From Latrodectus hesperus (taxonomy: Eukaryota; Arthropoda; Arachnida; Araneae; Theridiidae), in assembly GCA_037975125.1 (NCBI GenBank), contig CM075860.1, positions 19,309,689 through 19,373,688 of the forward strand: 64,000 nt of DNA. The letters are read 5' to 3'. A program made the translations under genes and the position numbers. Numbering within the stretch: position 1 is the stretch's first letter; each line of letters begins with the position of its first letter. The notes under the pieces were generated by a model. The model did not search any database, was not told where the DNA came from, and saw only the letters and a program-made list of their open reading frames with translations. Of the stretch, positions 57,292 to 64,000 are shown in pieces.

Positions 57292-60200
57292 CTCATATTT
57301 TAATCTACTTAATAGTAAAATCAGAAATAAACAGTGTACAAAAATTTAAAAATATAAATTTCATTTTTCTCTAAAATTTTTAACACTGTTGAAGTAACAA
57401 ACCATGATAAAGAACACTGATATGATTATGTTATCTTTCGGTTAAAGACTATTTTTTAATTTATCTTTTGATTGTAAAAATAAGAAATCAAGTTCTGTAA
57501 TAAATTCTGAAAGCAATGCATGATTTATTGGTAAGAATTCGTTATAAATGTAGGAGGTTCTGCGTTCAATTCTGGAGATTATTGAACATTAAAAGATGGG
57601 TGTTACATTTCAGGTCTGTGATAGATATATATTAAGTTCAGGAGTTTGGATATTTTTCCTATTTCTTCCCTTGTTATTCATAAATATTGTCAACACTGTA
57701 AAAATTCCTATTCGAAAATATACAGTGGATATATGAAAAAATGTGACAAAAGCCTTTAGGTTACCTCTTTCATGATGCTTTAATAAATATTGATTATGAT
57801 ATGTCTTTAATCGATATAATTTATTTTCATAATAGTTAAAATTGATATTCAATGTTAACGAAAAGGCCTTAATATGTTCTGTTTAATTCAATTTGTATAA
57901 AAAATAATTTTCATTATAAAGATATCATGTAAATATGAAAAAATAACTTTATTAAGTCTTGGTCATGCCTTAAGGACAAATTATTGAAAAAAATTAATTA
58001 TTGTGGACATATGAACTTAATTATGAACAATATAATTTTATATATAATTTTGAATACATATTTTTAAATGGAATTGTTTTAATTTTACTATAAAATACGA
58101 TCTTATATGAATAACATAAGGTAAATATAATAAAGAAATCTTTCAATAAAAATCTTTTTTTAATGATCTTGTATTGTGAGAAACTTATCTTCCAATTGGT
58201 AGTTTTAAATTTATATATAGGTATTTAATACAAACATGACTCAAAACATGAAAATTTAAAATTTAAAATTCATACAAATTGCACTTGATTTTGTAGTGGG
58301 AGTCATCCTAACAAAATGAATTTCTCAGCAAAAATTTGACCTACTATATTTTTCATTAAAAAAGAATATTTCTTAAGTATTGTATTAAAAATTTAAAACT
58401 ATTTACATGATTCTATGCCTAATTTTCAATACTATGAATTTATGTGATGACTTTGCATAAAATTATCTTTACAGTTTTTCTCAATTATTGTATTTTTATT
58501 TAAATTTATTAATGTGATTTTTTTTACAGAAATTAACAGAAAAGTGAAGAGTGTTATTCTTATTGAAACATTAATATTTGTCTCTATCAGAGTATCAATT
58601 TTTACATATTACACTTGGATTTGCATAGTATTACTTTTTTAGTAAATTTATTTTGCAATAGTTGTTTCACTTAATCAAAAAATAAAATTTTAAATAAAAT
58701 TTATATCACTAGTTTGTATAATAAATAATATAAATCACAAATAAATACATTTAAAATAATCTGCTTTATTAAAAATATTGTAAAACAGCTTAAAGAAAAC
58801 AATTTCGATATTACATTAAATTTGTTTTTGAAAATTATAAGTGTTCTTTGCATACTCTATTAGTAAGATGACATACTAAGTATTATTGAAAAACGTAATT
58901 TTTTAAAGATTTCTTTATGACATTCTTTCAGATGACAGAATGAAATAAAATTTCAGAAATTAAGTTAAGGGAAAAAAGAAAATAACTAAGAAATTTCTTA
59001 AAAATTAAAATGCCGTTCAATGTTTTTATGATAACAAGAAAAGGTAAATCTCAACAATCATTATATTTTATTGTCAATATTTTATGCCTATTCATCCAAG
59101 ATTAAATATTAAGCCTATGCTGTCTTTAATCGATTTTAGAACCAATATCATATATTTATCGTGCTTTGAAACTTGTTTGTATTTCAAATTGAAGAAGAAA
59201 TTCTTCTATCAATAAGAGTTTAAGATAATGTGTAAATTAAGGGTAAAATATTGTAACACACACACATATAAAGTAATAATGAGAACTCCTTTTGATAATG
59301 AATATTTTCTTTCTTCCCATGTTTTTTTCCCTTCTAATTAACAAATTATGTGAATAAAATAAATACGGAGTTAAATCAATTAACAAAATATGAAAATGTG
59401 AATTAACAATTACTTCAAGAAACAATAATATTGAATTTTATTTCTTACTAGCAATATATTTCATGAATATTTTTATCTGCAATATCACTATAGATGAAAA
59501 TTAAAAATTTCATTTTACACGATTATTTTATTTATTATAATTTAACGTTTCTTAAAATTGTTAAATAAGATAACTAAATCATTGTTGTTATTGTTTAACA
59601 TTTGAGAAAGTTAATATCAAAGACAAATGTATAATTAATAGAATAATTTTTATTGAGAAAATATTTTTATGACTGCACAGTTTTTTCGACATTTAAAGTT
59701 TACTGTTAACTATATATACTTAAGTAATTATCTCAAATTTTGCCAGTGCATAGTTGTGGCACTTAATTTCACATAAAATAAAGTGACTTTATGCGTGAGA
59801 CTCAGGTTTCACTTTCCCCAAAAGTATTCATTGAATAAAAACATTCCTTTTATTCATCTCAACATGAAAAACATTTCTTCCTAAAAAGCACAATAGAGAA
59901 AAATATCTAGACATTCCAAGTAAAAAAAACAATTTCAGAGTGTTTTTATATTCCAATAATAAAACAGAAAGATGCAGCATTTACTAAAAGAACTTTTTCA
60001 AGCGTTTATTTAAAGAGCAAATATCCAGAAAACATTCGAAATGTAAAAAGAGAGAAATAAAAAGCGAAAGCGAATTTGATAAGAGCGGTTAAACATAGGA
60101 AAAAGAGAAAAAACCAATATGCTCCAAAGTAGCGTCAATATTTTTCACTTTTTGTATTGAAGTGGAAAGATATAGTTTCATGATGCTTACTTAATGATAT

Positions 60201-61150
60201 AATTTTAGTTAATTATTTATTTTTTTAATTTAATAGTTATTTAAGTATTTTAAATTAACACTTTAATTAATTACTAAAGGCTCACAAGTATCATCAAATA
60301 TAATTGAAACATTAAATGTAAGATGAAACACTATGGTTATACATTTATAAAATTGACCTAATTTTGCGAATGAGCATAGTGACTGTAACATAGAAATATT
60401 CTTAAGCATTTCTTTCAAAAATTTTTAATTATATTATTTTTGAAGTCAAATACTTTAATTTATATTGATTAATGTGCAATTAATGGTATTTATCATTTAT
60501 TTATCCTTCTCGGAAGGTAAAAAAAATTATTGTCCCGGAAGTAAAACTTTCTTATCTATAATGGCATATATTATTAATTTTGTGCAAGCATTTGTAACAT
60601 AAATTCACACTTTCCTTCATGAAGGGATACGAGTATAATATATTATGTTATTTATTGTTATGATTGTTTTATCAATATGTTCAAATGAAACCGTGGGGAA
60701 AATAATTCACAATTTTCCTTATTGATTTCATTCATTTGTAGCTTAATGGTAATTTTTTACACAAGAGTTCTCATCAGACTATAACCTATATTTAAAGTGT
60801 TGTATATGTAAAGGGAAGTATTACACCAGTATTCTTTCCGGTACCCAGCCTAGAGTTATGCACTACTAGTTAGAAAAGAGATGCGCTTGGTGAATAAAAT
60901 ACCGTTGAGCAACTGACCATCCTGATGAATCAAAGAGTGTTTAAATTGTACGGTTTAGGGAACATTGGAACTTCTTGCTCTCCGAAGCAGATGCTTGGTA
61001 CATGCATCTATGCTGACTGCTGCTCATTGGTGACCAAAGCTGCTATTTGTATAAGAGTACTACAACTGGAATTCCACTGAATTTCAAAAGATAGCATTTA
61101 ATAAGGAATCACGTTTTATGCTTAATCAAACAGATAGAAATTGGAATATA
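57292..61150. other. Mostly AT-rich stretch, no gene seen
   Basis: Stop-dense. 60830-61080 is less AT-rich and has the look of an old repeat, but I cannot assign it. Confidence 0.45.
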
Positions 61151-61156
61151 GGAAGT

Positions 61157-61348
61157 TAAACCTGGCCGCAGTGGCTTGGTTGGTTAGGGGGTCTTTCTCA
61201 TTATCTGGAGATAATGAGTTCGAAGATCGGCTTAACCAAATATCAGGCCTTTTCACTAAAAGCGGCTGGGTCACGTTAAAACTGGCCATAGTCCTAATGT
61301 CCTGCCAGTGAAATGATACATCGGAATAGTCTCGGGAAGAGGGCATCT
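61157..61348 (+). mobile_element. tRNA-derived SINE, family 5 (tentative)
   Basis: The head reads CCTGGCCGCAGTGGCTTGG, TTGGTTAGGGG (A-box-like) and GAGTTCGAAGATCGG (B-box-like) about 45 bases on. A body with GGCGGCTGGGTCACG-like words (GCGGCTGGGTCACGTTAAA) follows. The single copy in the window abuts the Tc1 fragment. No target duplication found. Confidence 0.6.
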
Positions 61349-61645
61349 ACCATCAGGACAATGTGAGGAGTCATACAGCTGGCAGTGTACGCACATGGTT
61401 CAGACAGAACCAAGATGAATTTGTCATTCTTCTCTGGGCAGCAAATTCAAATTACTTGTACCCAATCTAGAATCTGTGGGACCATCTCAATTGGTTTGTT
61501 GGTGGCATGGATCCTCACCAGCATAATCTAGCACAGCTAGCAACGATACTGGCGTTGGCATGGCTGAACATCTCAGTGAACACTTTCAGCAACCTTATCG
61601 ATCAGCAGTTCCCTCTGCGAAGAGGGTTATTTTGACTTTTGACAT
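61349..61645 (+). pseudogene. Tc1-like transposase C-terminal fragment
   Basis: The plus strand is open in one frame except for a stop. YHQDNVRSHTAGSVRTWF carries the second catalytic Asp. NQDEFVILLWAANS follows. Where the family has PIExLWDHL, the catalytic Glu codon is a TAG stop (near 61468), then NLWDHLNWFVGGM and LAQLATILALAWLNISVNTF. The downstream non-coding sequence (CATATAGTCACATTTATGT) resembles that after the Tc1 pseudogene at 14280, so both belong to related families. Confidence 0.85.
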
Positions 61646-64000
61646 ATAGTCACATTTATGTGACTGAATTGTATGCATCTTTAAGCTAATTCATTTTTAA
61701 TAATTAAGCTAATTCATTTTTAATAAAAATAGAATTTTTAGGCTTTCATTTACAGTTTTAAATGTAATTTTTGTGGAATAAATGACGGGGAAAAAGGAAA
61801 ATTTCATGATATTTTATATTGTACTTATTTTGAAATTATAAATTTATTCAGATTATTTGCTTTTTTAAACTGTAATATAGATTTTACGATTTAAAATCTA
61901 AATAAATATGTAAAGTATAAAATAGGAATAATATCCTAGAAAATATATATTTTACAATTAACACACCTGACATAAACGGCATTACTAAAATTTAAGATTT
62001 TTTTATGCATTCAAAACAATGTTCTTACAAAATTAGCTAAGATTACAACAAATTTAATTTCAGATACTATCTTGCATACCCAAAAATAAAAAAAAACACA
62101 ATAATGCTCATCAAGCTAAAAAAATGATTTCAGTAAATGTGTATGTATATAAATTTATACTAATTAGAAACATGTCGTATAAATTTATTAAAAATTCAAA
62201 TGTAAAATCATAAGAAATGTAATTTCCATTGTTTATAAACTAATCTGATGGTGTTTAGACTTTCCTTTCACATTATGCATTTCACACAATGCATTTCAAA
62301 TTGGGAACTTCGCTTCTAATTCACAATCATTATTATAAAGGCAAATAGCAGTAAAAAAAATCATTAAATTAAATGCACATACAGACAAAGGAAATGACTT
62401 GTTTATGTTTATTGCAGCTCAAAAACATAAGATTAAGAATTATTGCCAGAAATACCTACATCAAACTTTTAGAAGTGAAGCCAAAATTGCCATTTTTCAA
62501 ATTTATTATTTTTTGAAAATTAATTTCATAACTCTTTATTTTAAGTATATATCTAAGTGAAAAATTGATTTTACTTATTAGAAATACAATGCTATTAGAG
62601 TTAAATTTGTATACATGTCATTCATATTATATGTAATAATGACATAAAAACCCATTTAGAAATTGTTTTAGACCTTATTTATAGTAAAAAATTTGCTGAG
62701 ATCATCATTTTTAAATTAAATATCTTTAATGCGGAAAATCTTCATACAAACTTACAATACCTCTTACAATCATCACACATTATACAAGACAATCTTCGTA
62801 CAACTCATTGTATGCGGACAATCCTCATACAATGAGTTGTATGAGGGCAATTCTCATACAAATCATATAATTAGAAAATTCCCCCTAGATGTATTATTTT
62901 TTTAAAAAAATAATAATAAAGTATTATATTTTTGATCAGTGTTTATAGTTATTACTTATTCTACGTATTCTCGCATAATATAAACAGTCGTTTAATCGTT
63001 TTCATTTCCCAAATTTACAGACTTTTACATTTAGTAAAAGTATAATAAGATAACTTGCTAAATGAAGTTGAAATTTATTAAAATGCCGGACATAATTGTG
63101 TAAATTTCAGTAAAATTATCAAAAAGATTTTTCATAATGAGATACATAATCGCTCAAAATATTGCTAATTGCTTTAAGTATTAAAATATTTGATCTATCA
63201 TAATTTATTAATTGAAAGATATTCTTTATATAGGAATATTCTTGTGAGTTATCTAAGCGTTAAAAATGTTTAATTGCTTTATAATGTTATAAATATTTTA
63301 TGATATTATATATGAAATTAAAAGATTTAAGAAATTTATAATTATTTAACTAAGCAATCTTATTCTCAGAAAAGAGCATAGGCAAGCACTTGTGAAATAG
63401 CATATACATATAAAATATCTGACACATATATACACAATGTCCAATATTCAGTTATACTTTCATTAATTGTAATTTTTTCAACAGACATTTTTACTACATT
63501 TATATTCCATTTTTATCATTTTTTAAGAGTCTTAAGACTAATTTAAGAAATAAATGTGTTTGTCTTACTTAAAAATTTAAATTGCTTAAGTGTAAGGGTA
63601 AAATATTAAGAGTAGTTATTAAACATAATTAATGTTCTTCAAAACTGTCGATAAATTTGTTGTTGTGTGGGATATAATCAGCTTAAACAAAGTTACATTC
63701 CGTTGCATTAGTCTTCTTTTTCACAAGAAATGTGGCTTTTTTCATATTCTTAAAAATACTATTTATAAAAAAGTAGAATCTTTCTGCAATGGAATCTTTA
63801 CTTTTAATGCATTCTCATTATGCAATATTCTTATGAAAATAATGGTATGTAACATTTCCTTTATTTTTGAAAAAATATTGTGTTATTGTAAATCTTCAAT
63901 GAATGCATTTTCGACTTTTTCATTATGTTATTCGGCGTGAATTCATTACTACGCAAACTATATATTAATCCCAAATTCTTCAATTACGTAGTAGCTAAAG
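61646..64000. other. AT-rich stretch, no gene seen
   Basis: Nothing recognised except the repeats at 62737-62870. The 102-codon open segment at 63632-63940 is Phe/Ile/Lys/Ser-rich, like translated AT-rich DNA, and is not called. Confidence 0.5.
62737..62870. repeat. Iterated CAATCYTCRTACAA motif with 16-bp hairpin
   Basis: Four diverged copies of a word like ACAATCTTCATACAA. Between them TACAACTCATTGTATG (62799-62814) and its exact reverse complement (62826-62841) form a hairpin with an 11-base loop. Confidence 0.7.

Noticed and set aside
63632..63940. 102-codon plus-strand open frame
   Set aside because: Composition is that of translated AT-rich DNA; no motif, no helpful context.

Overview
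This is a eukaryotic, very AT-rich window (roughly three quarters A+T by eye) from an arthropod, most likely an araneomorph (orb-weaver type) spider. The evidence is the mix of mobile elements: BEL/Pao, copia-like, Tc1/mariner/IS630-like, hAT, two RNase H-bearing LINE families, and several tRNA-derived SINE families. One repeat near 55-57 kb has translated debris that I recall (from memory, not searched) as common in predicted proteins of Trichonephila/Araneus. No intact host protein-coding gene, rRNA or functional tRNA gene is visible. The window is best read as intergenic or intronic DNA.

Layout. 1-1.43 kb: array of diverged ~180-bp satellite monomers with a ~1.26-kb higher-order period. 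1.43-5.3 kb: decayed copia-like element on the minus strand (gag at the right, RT/RNase H at the left), split by a complete IS630/mariner-like transposon (2538-4147) with ~160-bp inverted repeats. 5.9-12.85 kb: a small inverted-repeat element split by a complete but decayed BEL/Pao retrotransposon (6033-12394) with LTRs, tRNA-Phe primer site, polypurine tract and 5-bp target duplication. 13.4-15.2 kb: mariner fragment broken by a SINE, then a Tc1-like pseudogene. 15.7-17.0 kb: a small open frame split by an internally deleted LINE. 17.65-17.97 kb: LTR-like promoter sequence. 18,134-18,633: a 500-N assembly gap. 18.6-64 kb: long AT-rich stretches with scattered insertions: LINE 3' ends (about 23.1-23.76 and 26.1-26.95 kb), SINEs (31.7, 38.5, 38.9, 45.7, 52.9, 56.5, 61.2 kb), a hAT derivative (34.7 kb), an inverted-repeat MITE (44.9 kb), a mariner derivative (47.2 kb), an inverted repeat pair (54.8/57.2 kb), a Tc1 fragment (61.35 kb) and five long dinucleotide arrays.

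How the parts work together. Nothing here is a host pathway; the relationships are those of nested mobile elements. All transposase and polymerase genes seen are broken by stops, frameshifts, deletions or loss of catalytic acids, so the copies with intact ends could move only with enzymes supplied in trans. The most promising novelties are: (1) a MITE family sharing the terminal word GTACTTTTCC at two loci; (2) a SINE superfamily whose members share modules after the B box; (3) a deleted LINE with an 11-bp target duplication sitting in an otherwise open 89-codon frame; (4) a hAT derivative with GGGCCA subterminal repeats; and (5) the satellite higher-order repeat.
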